The notes under the pieces were generated by a model. That model saw nothing but the letters and a program-made list of their open reading frames with translations, ran no database searches and had not been told where the DNA came from. DNA of 64,000 nucleotides from positions 3,211,886 to 3,275,885 of the forward strand of contig NZ_KN150731.1 of assembly GCF_000754805.1 (NCBI RefSeq), read 5' to 3'. This document shows positions 39,630-48,140 of the stretch, in pieces (the first letter of the stretch is position 1; the number at the start of each line of letters is the position of its first letter). The stretch is from Yersinia frederiksenii ATCC 33641. Its GTDB lineage: Bacteria > Pseudomonadota > Gammaproteobacteria > Enterobacterales > Enterobacteriaceae. The position numbers were made by a program, and so were the translations under genes.

Positions 39630-40220
39630 ATGTCAAGTAATTACTATGTGGAAACACCTGAATTTATTGCTAAGCATATGGCTGAATCATCAGGAAAAGA
39701 TGTCATGAAGTATTATGATTCTCCCAATATTATTAATCAATCAGATGATATTTTCAGTATAGGGCTAAAGGTTTTATATTCCTTTCTCGATGTACTCTCC
39801 AATTTAGCCAGTACGAATTTTAAAGGTATGCAGGCGCGCTCAAAATATGCCAATGACACACAAGGTGTATCTAATCAAGTTGATGAGATTATTGCAAAAG
39901 CTGCTAAGGGAGATGATAAAACCAAAGAACCACTCCCTGATTCAGTCATCGATTTTATGCGAAAGAACGGTATTACTGTTGATGGTATGAGTATCGACGA
40001 ATATTTAAAAAAGAATGGACCAGAATTAGATAAAGGCCAACTGCAGGCAGTAAAAGCGTCACTAGATAATGAGAAGAATCGTGCCACAGATACTATGAGC
40101 CAGGACCAATTACAACTACAGAAAATGATGCAGAGTTATAACGTTTGCGCTAATAACATCAGTACATTGCAGTCCGGTTTGAAAGATTTACTGATGACCA
40201 TTGCTCGCAATCTTTGCTAA
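39630..40220 (+). CDS. sseB: SseB-like translocon filament protein (EspA family)
   Basis: The 196-residue protein equals SseB in length and shares clear blocks with it: VDEIIAKAAKGDDKTKEPLP, DFMRKNGITVDGMSIDEYL and KGQLQAVKASLDNEKNRATD. SseB caps or extends the needle and is needed to insert the pore into the host membrane. A hydrophobic segment lies near residues 43-62. It follows the SseA-like chaperone. Confidence 0.93.
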   Translation: MSSNYYVETPEFIAKHMAESSGKDVMKYYDSPNIINQSDDIFSIGLKVLYSFLDVLSNLASTNFKGMQARSKYANDTQGVSNQVDEIIAKAAKGDDKTKEPLPDSVIDFMRKNGITVDGMSIDEYLKKNGPELDKGQLQAVKASLDNEKNRATDTMSQDQLQLQKMMQSYNVCANNISTLQSGLKDLLMTIARNLC

Positions 40221-40244
40221 TTCCAGCGGTAAGGAGGGGGTGAG

Positions 40245-40712
40245 ATGAATACTCAACCGAGTGATGCTGTCATTAACTTTATGCAGCGGGGTGGGTCTCT
40301 GCGCATGTTGGCTAAAATGGACCCGAAAGATCTGTCATTAGTTTATGAATATACCGTGCAACTGTGCCAAGGAGGGGAGTATGACGGTGCCAAGCGTTTG
40401 CTTAATCTTTTAGTGAGATTGGATCATTGGAGTTTCTCTTATTGGCTGACCTTAGGCCTGTGTTATCAACAAACTGCTGATTTTCATCAGGCAATTTATT
40501 GCTTCAGTCGAGCGGGACAAATTCAGATAGATGACCCTCGCCCATCCTGTTCAGCCGCCGAATGTTATATGGCTTGTGGTAATACGGCCTATGCGGAAAA
40601 AGCCTTCCGAATGGCATTGAATTGGTGCAATTCGCATTCTGAATGGACGCAAGTACAGCAGCAAGCCGAATGCGGGTTGGCCGCTTTATTATTGGAGATA
40701 CGAGATGTCTGA
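40245..40712 (+). CDS. sscA: SscA-like class II T3SS chaperone (TPR)
   Basis: A 155-residue tetratricopeptide-repeat chaperone of the SycD/CesD type. RRGGSLRML in SscA corresponds to QRGGSLRML here, and WSFSYWLTLGLCYQQ and AAECYMACGN are also shared. It is expected to hold the pore protein encoded immediately downstream, whose start overlaps its end by 8 bp. A strong AAGGAGGGGG site precedes its ATG. Confidence 0.92.
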   Translation: MNTQPSDAVINFMQRGGSLRMLAKMDPKDLSLVYEYTVQLCQGGEYDGAKRLLNLLVRLDHWSFSYWLTLGLCYQQTADFHQAIYCFSRAGQIQIDDPRPSCSAAECYMACGNTAYAEKAFRMALNWCNSHSEWTQVQQQAECGLAALLLEIRDV

Positions 40713-42171
40713 TGCCATAGGAATGAGAACGACAGCTCTAAATGATTGGGCAACGTTAATGGCGGGTAAAGCTCCGACGTTATCATCGATAAAAATGCCT
40801 GACTGGCGAGGTATTGCCGGGCTACCTCCTACGATGGATGTGAACATAAGTTCTCCCAAAGTGACACAGCAAGATGCACAAGGAGCGCTCGATCGCTTAC
40901 TCACTTATTTACCACAGACCAAGGTAAAACAAGAGGATAGTAGTCGCTTATCCCTTGATCGGCTGGGTAACACCGATATGCAGCTCATCATGTCGATGGC
41001 CGGTAATCTGAGCCTCGGGGTATTCTCTGACTTGTGCAAATCGATTGGTAAACAGATGGCGCGTGCGACAGATGTTCAGGCTTTTTTGCGTGATAAACGC
41101 GTTGCTGAATACCAACAACAGATCGATAAAGCGATTGAACAGGCCGATAAAGCCAAAAAAGCGGGAATTTTTAATGCGGTATTGGATTGGGTTATCGGCG
41201 CAGTAGAAGTGGTTTATGGTGCGTTTAAAGTCGCCGAAGGTGTGTTAACGGGTGACCCTGTTGCCATGGCCTCTGGTGCGGCTTATTTGGCGGCGGGCAC
41301 GGCAGGTTTAGTCAAAGCGGCGGCAGAAACCGCCATGCTATTGGGTGCATCGAAAGAAAAATGCCAGCAAGTTATTGATGTGGCATCTAAAGTTCAGCTG
41401 TCTTGCGAATGCTTTGCTATGGCAATTGATCTGTTTCAGGCCGCACGCGCGATCAATGCTGCTCGTGCAGTGACTAAAGGAGCTGGCGATGTGCTGAAAG
41501 CGGGCAGCAGTGAAGTATTGACGGACGTTATTAAACATGGTGCTAGCGAGCAGGTTGAGCAGCTCGCTGGGCAGTTTGGTAAGGATGTCTGCAAGCAAGT
41601 CTGTCGCGATATCTCAATGAAATCAATGGAAATAGAGATGGTTGAGGCCAGTGAGATGGCTGCTGCTGCCGCTAAGCAGGCAATTAAGGCGGAAATGACG
41701 TTGGTCAATAACATCACTAAGTCCTTTACCCAGGTTGGAATAGAAAAAATGGTTGGTGAAGTGACGAAAAATGTACTTCAGGAGGCCATCAAAAAAGGTG
41801 TCACTCTCACGGCGGAAGAATTGAGCCGACAATGTGTTAAAGCCATTATGAAAAAATCTGTCACCACCATTTTAAAAGATCTCTGTACCTCACCATTATT
41901 GATTCTGCAAAAATGCAGTAGTGCAGGCGTGCTTATTAATAATGGCCAACTGACTGTGCAGAATGCGGGTTTGCAAAAAGAGATCGAAAAATTAATTCTT
42001 GATCAGGACTTTACTCAGTTTATGGATGAATGGGTTGAGAAGAATAAGCAACACCAACTGAAACAGCTCAAAGCAACGTCTCAGGATGCACAAGACCTAT
42101 TGACTAAATTAAACGATAACATCCATCAAAACGGTATGTTACAGGTGAAAATTGCGGGTTCATTGGTATAG
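40705..42171 (+). CDS. sseC: SseC-like large translocator pore protein
   Basis: A 488-residue protein, close to SseC (484). A long hydrophobic block lies at about residues 152-215 (NAVLDWVIGAVEVVYGAFKV through GTAGLVKAAAETAMLLG), and amphipathic coiled-coil segments follow. With the SseD-like protein it should form the pore in the host membrane. It is coupled to the chaperone gene sscA by overlap. Confidence 0.92.
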   Translation: MSDAIGMRTTALNDWATLMAGKAPTLSSIKMPDWRGIAGLPPTMDVNISSPKVTQQDAQGALDRLLTYLPQTKVKQEDSSRLSLDRLGNTDMQLIMSMAGNLSLGVFSDLCKSIGKQMARATDVQAFLRDKRVAEYQQQIDKAIEQADKAKKAGIFNAVLDWVIGAVEVVYGAFKVAEGVLTGDPVAMASGAAYLAAGTAGLVKAAAETAMLLGASKEKCQQVIDVASKVQLSCECFAMAIDLFQAARAINAARAVTKGAGDVLKAGSSEVLTDVIKHGASEQVEQLAGQFGKDVCKQVCRDISMKSMEIEMVEASEMAAAAAKQAIKAEMTLVNNITKSFTQVGIEKMVGEVTKNVLQEAIKKGVTLTAEELSRQCVKAIMKKSVTTILKDLCTSPLLILQKCSSAGVLINNGQLTVQNAGLQKEIEKLILDQDFTQFMDEWVEKNKQHQLKQLKATSQDAQDLLTKLNDNIHQNGMLQVKIAGSLV

Positions 42172-42181
42172 CGAGGTTATT

Positions 42182-42772
42182 ATGAATATGATAGTCAACG
42201 ATAAGGTAGCAATATCAGAGCAAGATGCAATTTCCTCAGACGGGAAAAACGACATCGAAAATAATTCTAAAAATATCATGTCAGATTTATCAGATATTAT
42301 TTTCCAAATGACCCTTCTTTTTAAAAAAATGCGGGACTTACTTAATACGTATAATCAAAAACAGCAAGTATTAGGTTGGGACATTCAGGTACATTCAATG
42401 AATAATAAGCGTGAGGCGATCGATAAAACCGCCTCTGGAGCCATTGCCAGTGGTGTTTGTTCTATTCTTTCGGGTGTCGTCAGTGGTGTGGGAGCCATGG
42501 CCAGCATCAAAGTGGGTGATATTGCATCACATGGTAGTGCTGCTCTTGGGCAGCTAGGTGCCGGCAGTGGTAAATTGGTTGAGGGGGATATGGCCAGAAA
42601 TGCGGACTTGCTTCGCATGACCAGTGACCTGCAAAGCAGTGGCGCACAAACTTATAATAAAAATATTAATGAGTTATTGGATAAGGTGAGTGAATCCCGA
42701 CAAAACATAAAGGACTTGAGTAGTACCATCAACAATATGATGGGGCAAATATCCATGGCGGTGAAATTATGA
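42182..42772 (+). CDS. sseD: SseD-like small translocator protein
   Basis: The product has 196 residues from the ATG at 42182, which has GAGG at proper spacing; an upstream in-frame start at 42152 overlaps sseC and lacks support. One glycine-rich hydrophobic stretch (SGAIASGVCSILSGVVSGVG) and flanking helices fit SseD (195 residues), partner of SseC in the translocon. Confidence 0.92.
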   Translation: MNMIVNDKVAISEQDAISSDGKNDIENNSKNIMSDLSDIIFQMTLLFKKMRDLLNTYNQKQQVLGWDIQVHSMNNKREAIDKTASGAIASGVCSILSGVVSGVGAMASIKVGDIASHGSAALGQLGAGSGKLVEGDMARNADLLRMTSDLQSSGAQTYNKNINELLDKVSESRQNIKDLSSTINNMMGQISMAVKL

Positions 42773-42775
42773 TAT

Positions 42776-43186
42776 ATGTGCGCTAATTCTCTTGATGTAA
42801 TACAGTATCTGGCTAATAGAGGCCATACCGTTAAAACGGCCTATTTTGAAAATAGCAAAATAAAAATAGGAAACGCGTTTTTTCTTTATGGTTATCGCAT
42901 CGTTTATCGCATAGAGAACAATGAGTTTATTATTTGTTCTCTGGAGGTCAGTAATCGTGGTGCTCTGCCCGGTGATTTTTTAAGGCTTTTTAATTTTCTG
43001 CGCAATTTAGGTCGAAACATCGCTGAGCTGTCGAGTGTCAGAATGCTGATTATTGATAATATTGCTAACTCGACGCTGCAAACAATGCGGTGTCGGTTAA
43101 TTAAAATACTTATAGCAAAAGGAGCGCTCAGTAAAAATATAGATGGTGATGATTGGCTGTTATTTGATGTCAGATCTGACAAGTAG
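42776..43186 (+). CDS. sseE: SseE-like T3SS protein
   Basis: This 136-residue protein resembles SseE (137). FFLYGYRIVYRIENNEFIIC corresponds to the FILSPYLVIYRIEAKEMIIC stretch of SseE, and VRMLIIDN and DGDDWLLF also align. SseE is small, lies between sseD and sscB and has no firmly known role. The ATG is 3 bp after the sseD stop with no clear ribosome site, so translational coupling is likely. Confidence 0.82.
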   Translation: MCANSLDVIQYLANRGHTVKTAYFENSKIKIGNAFFLYGYRIVYRIENNEFIICSLEVSNRGALPGDFLRLFNFLRNLGRNIAELSSVRMLIIDNIANSTLQTMRCRLIKILIAKGALSKNIDGDDWLLFDVRSDK

Positions 43187-43199
43187 AAAAAGGGATAAA

Positions 43200-43682
43200 A
43201 TGAGTCATTATAGCTTCAATGATGTACAGGATATCTTCGCTAAAATAGATAATGACTTAAAAAGTCAGCGTATCATTTGCCCACAAAGGGTGAATGATAA
43301 TCGGGAAGTAACTGCTTTAGAGGTGTAGGCTCGGTATGCTCAAGGCTATCAGGCATGGTTGATGGATGACTATGCTGCTGCCACCGTTGATTTCTCTTGG
43401 CTTACATTATATTGCCCGTCAGAGCCAAGGTTCCACTTAGCCCTGGCCGCAGTCATGCAAATGCAGCAGGAATTTGCTCTGGCGCTGGGGGCTTATGCTA
43501 ATGCACTGTTTTTAGAAGTGAAAGATCCTGAGCCCCTTTATCAGATAGCCATCTGTTGGTTAGCACTGGGTAAAGATGCCGACGCCAGAGAAGCATTACA
43601 GACAGCGATAGAAATGAGCTATGTGAGTATCGAATATGCACCGACGGCTAAAAAAGCCAATCAATTATTAGAAAGTATCTGA
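43200..43682 (+). pseudogene. sscB: SscB-like effector chaperone interrupted by an in-frame amber codon
   Basis: From the ATG at 43200 (AGGG upstream) the frame reads 42 codons, meets TAG at 43326-43328, then continues in the same frame to the stop at 43680-43682. The downstream part (ARYAQGYQAWLMDDYAA, ATVDFSWLTL, ALQTAIEMSY) matches SscB, a TPR chaperone of the effector SseF. Only one base separates the TAG from CAG (Gln). No frameshift or other decay is seen. It may be a recent pseudogene, a read-through site or a reading error; a truncated product could start at the ATG at 43359. Confidence 0.82.
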
Positions 43683-43727
43683 AATAGATAATATTTTTTA
43701 TGTGAGCAATATTTAAGGTGGATAACT

Positions 43728-44561
43728 ATGTATTCTATAGTCGACTATCAAACTACAGTTCTTGGATATTCTCAATACCCAAGAGAACCTGGCCAGACAG
43801 TTAAAGTTGAAAAACCGACATTACACCCACCTGGATTTACCACTAATTATATTCAAGACATAGACGAGACAGTCAATAAACTTTGTGATGCTCAGGAACA
43901 TGAGTTGGATGAATTACACCATCTCAGAGTTAAGTTAGCCAAAAAACAATTTTTTATCAATGTTATTGAATTAACGGTCTCTCTGACGTCATTTACAGTT
44001 AGTATTGGGATTAGTATTTGTAGTGGCGGTGCCACAATACCTATCGCGGTGATTACAGGACTGAATCTGATGTTATCAGTATCAAATCTTGCTTGTGCTT
44101 ATCATAACTGGAATTGTGCCAGTAAAAATAAAGATAAACTGACAATGGGCAATGATGCAATGCAGCAGGCTGTTTTTGTGTTAGCCAGATATTGTGAGGC
44201 CTCACCTGAGAGTGCAAAAAAAATCGCGCGCTTTACTTCATATTTCGTCCATGTGGGAATAGTCGTTTCTTTAGGTGCGCTGGGGATAACTATTCAACCT
44301 ACTATTTATGATGGTTTATGTATGCTTGCAAAAAATTATTCTCCACTGTTATTTTCGATGTTGAATGTTATTATTTCAGGTGCTTTAGATGTTTGGATTA
44401 ATAATCATAATGATGAAAGACTGGCAACAGAGGGTAAATTGACTGTAAATGAAAAGAGTCTTGTCGAGAAATTAGCTAAATTTGATGCGGTTTGCCATAT
44501 ACCCACTAGTTGGAAAGATTTAATAATATCGTCAGAAGAAGAACAACTGAAATACTCATAA
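43728..44561 (+). CDS. SseF-like candidate T3SS effector
   Basis: A 277-residue protein with an N-terminal polar leader, a coiled region near 45-72 and two hydrophobic blocks (about 76-125 and 168-222). Residues 99-107 read SGGATIPIA and 123-127 read CAYHN; SseF of Salmonella has SGGAGLPIA and CAYHN with the same spacing as I recall it. SseF is a membrane-bound effector acting on the host Golgi and vacuole. It follows the SscB-like gene, and SscB is the SseF chaperone. The gene is AT-rich. No SseG gene follows. Effector role is inferred. Confidence 0.78.
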   Translation: MYSIVDYQTTVLGYSQYPREPGQTVKVEKPTLHPPGFTTNYIQDIDETVNKLCDAQEHELDELHHLRVKLAKKQFFINVIELTVSLTSFTVSIGISICSGGATIPIAVITGLNLMLSVSNLACAYHNWNCASKNKDKLTMGNDAMQQAVFVLARYCEASPESAKKIARFTSYFVHVGIVVSLGALGITIQPTIYDGLCMLAKNYSPLLFSMLNVIISGALDVWINNHNDERLATEGKLTVNEKSLVEKLAKFDAVCHIPTSWKDLIISSEEEQLKYS

Positions 44562-44645
44562 TGTGATTTAAGGTTTAAACCGGATATCGCCTCGCTGTGT
44601 TATTTGTCAATCTTACAGAAGGATCGTGACACTCGAAGGAATATT

Positions 44646-45353
44646 ATGAAATCAATACAGTTTATTCTATTTCGGCAAGATGGGATATTACGTAGTGAAG
44701 GGATATGTCACAGCGTGCCTGCGGGAAATTTAGTGGTTACCAACGAGCAGGCTAGTGTGTCTTCATTTTCACAGAGTACCTTCATCTCGGTTCTGTGTCA
44801 TTCCATCGATCTTTTACCCATATATCAGGATTTAGCCAGTAAGATGGTGCAAGCAAATAAATTCCGTCTACCGCACCAGATATATGACTGTCATAAAATT
44901 TTACCCGTGAGTAATGATATTATTTGTGCAACTGAACAGCTGGCTGATATTGAAAAAAATGCATCATTACGATTTCTTTATCTTTATTGTTTAGGATTAG
45001 ACCCAACTTATTTCTCCCGATTACTGGAATCAATGGTTGGTACGAATAATGAGTTGCTGGAGTTTTTTGAGAAGAACCGCCTGAATCCATGGACAGTCTC
45101 ACGTTATGCCGATGAGTTAGGTATTTCAACTCGTAAATTAAACTTTTTGTTCTATGAGAAATTCGGAATGTCAGCGAAGCAGTGGCTACTGGATCAACGT
45201 CTGAAAAAAGGCTGTGAACTGCTGCTATCTACCCGATTACGGGTGGCCGATATTGCTATGGAGTGCGGCTTTAGTAATCACGCCCATTTCTCCGATAGTT
45301 TTCGTCGTCGTTTTCAGCAGTGCCCGTCCCACATGCGATCACTCATGGAATAG
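44646..45353 (+). CDS. AraC/XylS-family regulator inside the T3SS locus
   Basis: The product has 235 residues from the ATG at 44646, placed five bases after AAGGA; a TTG 14 codons upstream is rejected. The C-terminal ~100 residues hold two helix-turn-helix motifs (WTVSRYADELGISTRKLNFL and VADIAMECGFSNHAHFSDSF). The N-terminal domain is not recognised. Salmonella SPI-2 has no regulator at this place, but AraC activators (InvF, MxiE, ExsA type) are common in other T3SS. Control of the downstream needle and apparatus genes is an inference. Confidence 0.85.
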   Translation: MKSIQFILFRQDGILRSEGICHSVPAGNLVVTNEQASVSSFSQSTFISVLCHSIDLLPIYQDLASKMVQANKFRLPHQIYDCHKILPVSNDIICATEQLADIEKNASLRFLYLYCLGLDPTYFSRLLESMVGTNNELLEFFEKNRLNPWTVSRYADELGISTRKLNFLFYEKFGMSAKQWLLDQRLKKGCELLLSTRLRVADIAMECGFSNHAHFSDSFRRRFQQCPSHMRSLME

Positions 45354-45361
45354 GGGGTCTA

Positions 45362-45577
45362 ATGGATATAAGCGCACTAATAAATGAGCTGACACAAAGT
45401 ATCAGCAAAATTGGGCAGGACTTTCAAAGCCAGATGGTATCCGGCAATCCTTCGGATCCTGAGCATATGCTAAAAATGCAGTTCGCTATGCAGCAATATT
45501 CCTCATATATCAATTTTAGCAGTGCTTTGATGAAAAATATTAAGGATATGACCAGCGGGATTATTGCCAAAATATGA
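45362..45577 (+). CDS. sctF: T3SS needle subunit SctF (SsaG-like)
   Basis: A 71-residue helical hairpin protein, the same length as SsaG, which polymerises into the needle. The start MDISALINELTQSISKIG at 45362 follows AGGGGG; the longer open frame upstream lies within the AraC gene. It overlaps the next gene by 4 bp. Confidence 0.93.
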   Translation: MDISALINELTQSISKIGQDFQSQMVSGNPSDPEHMLKMQFAMQQYSSYINFSSALMKNIKDMTSGIIAKI

Positions 45578-45879
45578 TTTTACTTTCAAAACCGTGCCGC
45601 CAATTGATGGTTGAGGCGGCCTTGGCTGGCGTCAACCATAGTGTGCTGAAAGAAGCACGCAATATCCTTAATGTGTTGCCCCAATTAATCCCAGACCCAC
45701 AGTCGCGCTTGATTCTTGAGGCTATGCTGCGGTTTGGGCTAAATGAGCAAGAGAGAGCATTGGCGTTATTGGCGGCCTCGCCATCAACAGAGGCGCAGGC
45801 CATGCTGGCGTTGCTGCAACAAGGAATGTCTTCGGTTGATGAACCGGTAAAACCGCAGCAGCAGAACACAATGAATTGA
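45574..45879 (+). CDS. sctG: SsaH/YscG-like needle chaperone
   Basis: A 101-residue protein with AGVNHSVLKEARNILNVLP and LILEAMLRFGLNE, resembling the AGVNHSLISQVHAMLPAL and LLLAGLNE stretches of SsaH. With the SsaE-like protein it should keep the needle subunit monomeric. Its start overlaps sctF. The glutamine-rich tail looks dispensable. Confidence 0.82.
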   Translation: MILLSKPCRQLMVEAALAGVNHSVLKEARNILNVLPQLIPDPQSRLILEAMLRFGLNEQERALALLAASPSTEAQAMLALLQQGMSSVDEPVKPQQQNTMN

Positions 45880-45906
45880 TCCAATTTATTAATAAGGGAG
45901 CATTCG

Positions 45907-46155
45907 ATGGATATTGATGCCATTAAGGCCACCGCCGCGCAGTTTACATCATTTAAACCCCCAGCTGACGTGCAGAAAATCGCTGAGTTTGCTCAGTTAA
46001 TGCAACAGACTGAGCCGCTGACTACCATGATGCCGCCGGATCAATTATTGTCGATCCAATCTGAATGGATGCACGCTACATTAGCTGTTGATTTAACAGC
46101 TAAAGTTACCGGTGTTGTCGGCCAGAACATCAATAAACTGGTTAATATGCAATGA
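45907..46155 (+). CDS. sctI: T3SS inner rod protein SctI (SsaI-like)
   Basis: An 82-residue protein, equal in length to SsaI, with the C-terminal helix typical of rod proteins (HATLAVDLTAKVTGVVGQNI, then NKLVNMQ). SctI anchors the needle inside the basal body. AAGGGAG precedes the ATG, and the stop overlaps sctJ by 4 bp. Confidence 0.91.
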   Translation: MDIDAIKATAAQFTSFKPPADVQKIAEFAQLMQQTEPLTTMMPPDQLLSIQSEWMHATLAVDLTAKVTGVVGQNINKLVNMQ

Positions 46156-46883
46156 AACAGATGCAGCGCATGATAGCGCTCTTACTGATCGTCTTCTCTC
46201 TTTCTGGCTGCGGCATAGCGCTGTATTCCGGGCTTTCAGAGGGAGAGGCCAATCAGATGCTGGCGTTATTAATGTTGCATCAAATCAAAGCAGAAAAGCA
46301 GCCTGAGAAGGGCGGAACTGTTGGGCTGAGTGTCGATAAGAGTCAGTTTATCAATGCGGTAGAACTGCTGCGCCAACATGGTTTTCCTCGTCAGCGGTTT
46401 ACCTCGGTAGATGAGTTATTTCCGCCGAATCAGTTGGTGACGTCACCTGGGCAAGAACAAGCCAAGATGGTTTATCTGAAAGAGCAGCAGTTAGAAAGTA
46501 TGCTGAGTCATATGGATGGGGTGATTCGAGCTGATGTAACCATTGCTATGCCTGCACCTACCGATGGGAAAAGCAGTGTTCCTCATGCCGCTTCAGTGTT
46601 TATCAAATATTCTCCCGAGGTCAACTTGCTGAGCTATCAGTCGCAAATCAAGAATCTGATCCGCGATGGGATCCCCGGCATCGATTACTCACAAATCAGT
46701 GTAGTGATGCAGCCAGCTAATTATCGGTTCAGTGCCTCGGCACCACAGCAGCCAAGCCATGCAGCAGCCAGTTTACAGTGGTTATTGCGCCATGCTGGAG
46801 CCGTGCAGATAGCTTTGGGCCTGCTTCTGGTGCTGTTAGTCGGGTTATCAATAGCGTGTTTGCTACGGTATCTGCGTCGATAA
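46152..46883 (+). CDS. sctJ: T3SS inner-membrane ring lipoprotein SctJ (SsaJ-like)
   Basis: The 243-residue protein has a lipoprotein signal with lipobox LSGC (Cys20), followed by the conserved ALYSGLSEGEANQMLALL. The PscJ/FliF-like domain includes GFPRQRF and AQVDGV-type segments (MDGVIRADVTIAMP), and a C-terminal membrane helix lies near residues 213-238. It forms the inner of the two inner-membrane rings. Confidence 0.96.
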   Translation: MKQMQRMIALLLIVFSLSGCGIALYSGLSEGEANQMLALLMLHQIKAEKQPEKGGTVGLSVDKSQFINAVELLRQHGFPRQRFTSVDELFPPNQLVTSPGQEQAKMVYLKEQQLESMLSHMDGVIRADVTIAMPAPTDGKSSVPHAASVFIKYSPEVNLLSYQSQIKNLIRDGIPGIDYSQISVVMQPANYRFSASAPQQPSHAAASLQWLLRHAGAVQIALGLLLVLLVGLSIACLLRYLRR

Positions 46884-46902
46884 ATAGGGTGAGGAGAGCA
46901 GG

Positions 46903-47496
46903 ATGATATTACCTCTAACCGCCGATATCCGGTATTTACACCAGTTAGCCTGGCGGCCTGCGCAATTTGCTCATCCATTATGGTTGGCGGCGGTGGGGGT
47001 TAGAGCAGAAAACTACCGCTATGGCCGCCACCGCGAGTTGGATTCGGTGTTAGATAGTGCCTTAAATCGACTGAGAAATTTTCCACAGCAAGCATTGCCA
47101 GCGGTACTGAATAAGCAGCAGCAGTGTCAAATAGTCGGGCCTGAGCGTGTATCAGCCCGCAGTGTGGCACTGGGTCTGGTTTATTTGCAATGTGATGATT
47201 ATTTGCGCCTTCGCCGTTACCGACAGGCGCTTTCGCCGCTATTGAGTGAAGATGACATTCAGCAACTGATGGGGATGGGATATCGTGGCCGGCTTCCTGC
47301 CACATTAAGCCCACAGCATCTGCCCGATATTGCTTTTAGGTTAGGGCACAGTCTTGCTCATCACGTTCGTGCTAACTGTCTAATTTGGCGTGCGATATCT
47401 ATTTCGTTACCTCCCCAGCCGCGTGCGTTAACGTTGTCGCAGGCACTATCAATTTCGGTTGATAATTGGTTAAGCCGCTTGGAGCATTTGCTGTGA
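46903..47496 (+). CDS. sctK: SctK-like T3SS sorting-platform protein
   Basis: A 197-residue protein between sctJ and sctL. It has no striking motif, but position and size fit SctK, which links the sorting platform to the basal body and is the least conserved core part. The stretch LGHSLAHHVRANCLIW is notable. AGGAG precedes the ATG, and the end overlaps the sctL GTG start. Confidence 0.75.
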   Translation: MILPLTADIRYLHQLAWRPAQFAHPLWLAAVGVRAENYRYGRHRELDSVLDSALNRLRNFPQQALPAVLNKQQQCQIVGPERVSARSVALGLVYLQCDDYLRLRRYRQALSPLLSEDDIQQLMGMGYRGRLPATLSPQHLPDIAFRLGHSLAHHVRANCLIWRAISISLPPQPRALTLSQALSISVDNWLSRLEHLL

Positions 47497-48140
47497 ATCC
47501 TTTTCATATTCGGGTGGAAAAATTCGATTATTCACTGCCGGGGGGCAGGATTATCCCTGCGGCTCAGTTACAGGAAATGGTACATAGTCGCGATCTTTTG
47601 TCTGATGCCAGACAGCAAGCGGCAGAAATTGTACATGCTGCTGGAGCTGAAAGAGATGCACTATTGGCTCAGGCACAACGGCAAGCTGACAAACTAATAC
47701 ATCAGGCTCGCCACGCTATGGAAACTGATATATTAGCGCAGCATGTGGCGTGGTTGGTGGCGGCGGAGCAGGCGGAGTCTTCATTGGTCACTCAGGCCCG
47801 AGAGCAGATTCTGGCCGCAATTACGGTGGTAGTGACCACTTGGGCTGGCCAGCAGCCGGTCAATCAAATTCTGATAGACCGGTTGGGAGCGCAGGTAGAG
47901 AAAATGGCGCACCATAATGAGTTGGTTTTACGGGTTCATCCGCAACATTTGCCTGCCGTAGTTGCTGCTTTGGGCGCGCGAGTACAGTGCGTTGCAGATG
48001 AAAACATGGCGCAAGATCAGGCGCAACTAAGCTCCCCACTCCTTCAGCTTACACTCTCTCTTCATCATCACTTATCGCAACTTATCCTTTGGTTACACGA
48101 GCGGCAACCACATCAGGACGTCACCGATGACCAATATTAA
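47493..48140 (+). CDS. sctL: T3SS ATPase regulator SctL (SsaK-like)
   Basis: The product has 215 residues from a GTG at 47493, eight bases after GGAG and overlapping the sctK TGA (GTGA). It has a FliH/HrpE-type layout: an alanine- and glutamine-rich coiled coil at about residues 35-110, then a globular C-terminus. SctL is the stator that binds and restrains the ATPase SctN. An upstream ATG in the sctK gene is rejected. Confidence 0.9.
   Translation: MNPFHIRVEKFDYSLPGGRIIPAAQLQEMVHSRDLLSDARQQAAEIVHAAGAERDALLAQAQRQADKLIHQARHAMETDILAQHVAWLVAAEQAESSLVTQAREQILAAITVVVTTWAGQQPVNQILIDRLGAQVEKMAHHNELVLRVHPQHLPAVVAALGARVQCVADENMAQDQAQLSSPLLQLTLSLHHHLSQLILWLHERQPHQDVTDDQY

Noticed and set aside
46152-46306. 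Alternative frame overlapping sctI/sctJ start (64 codons)
   Set aside because: It overlaps a clear lipoprotein start and lacks its own ribosome site.
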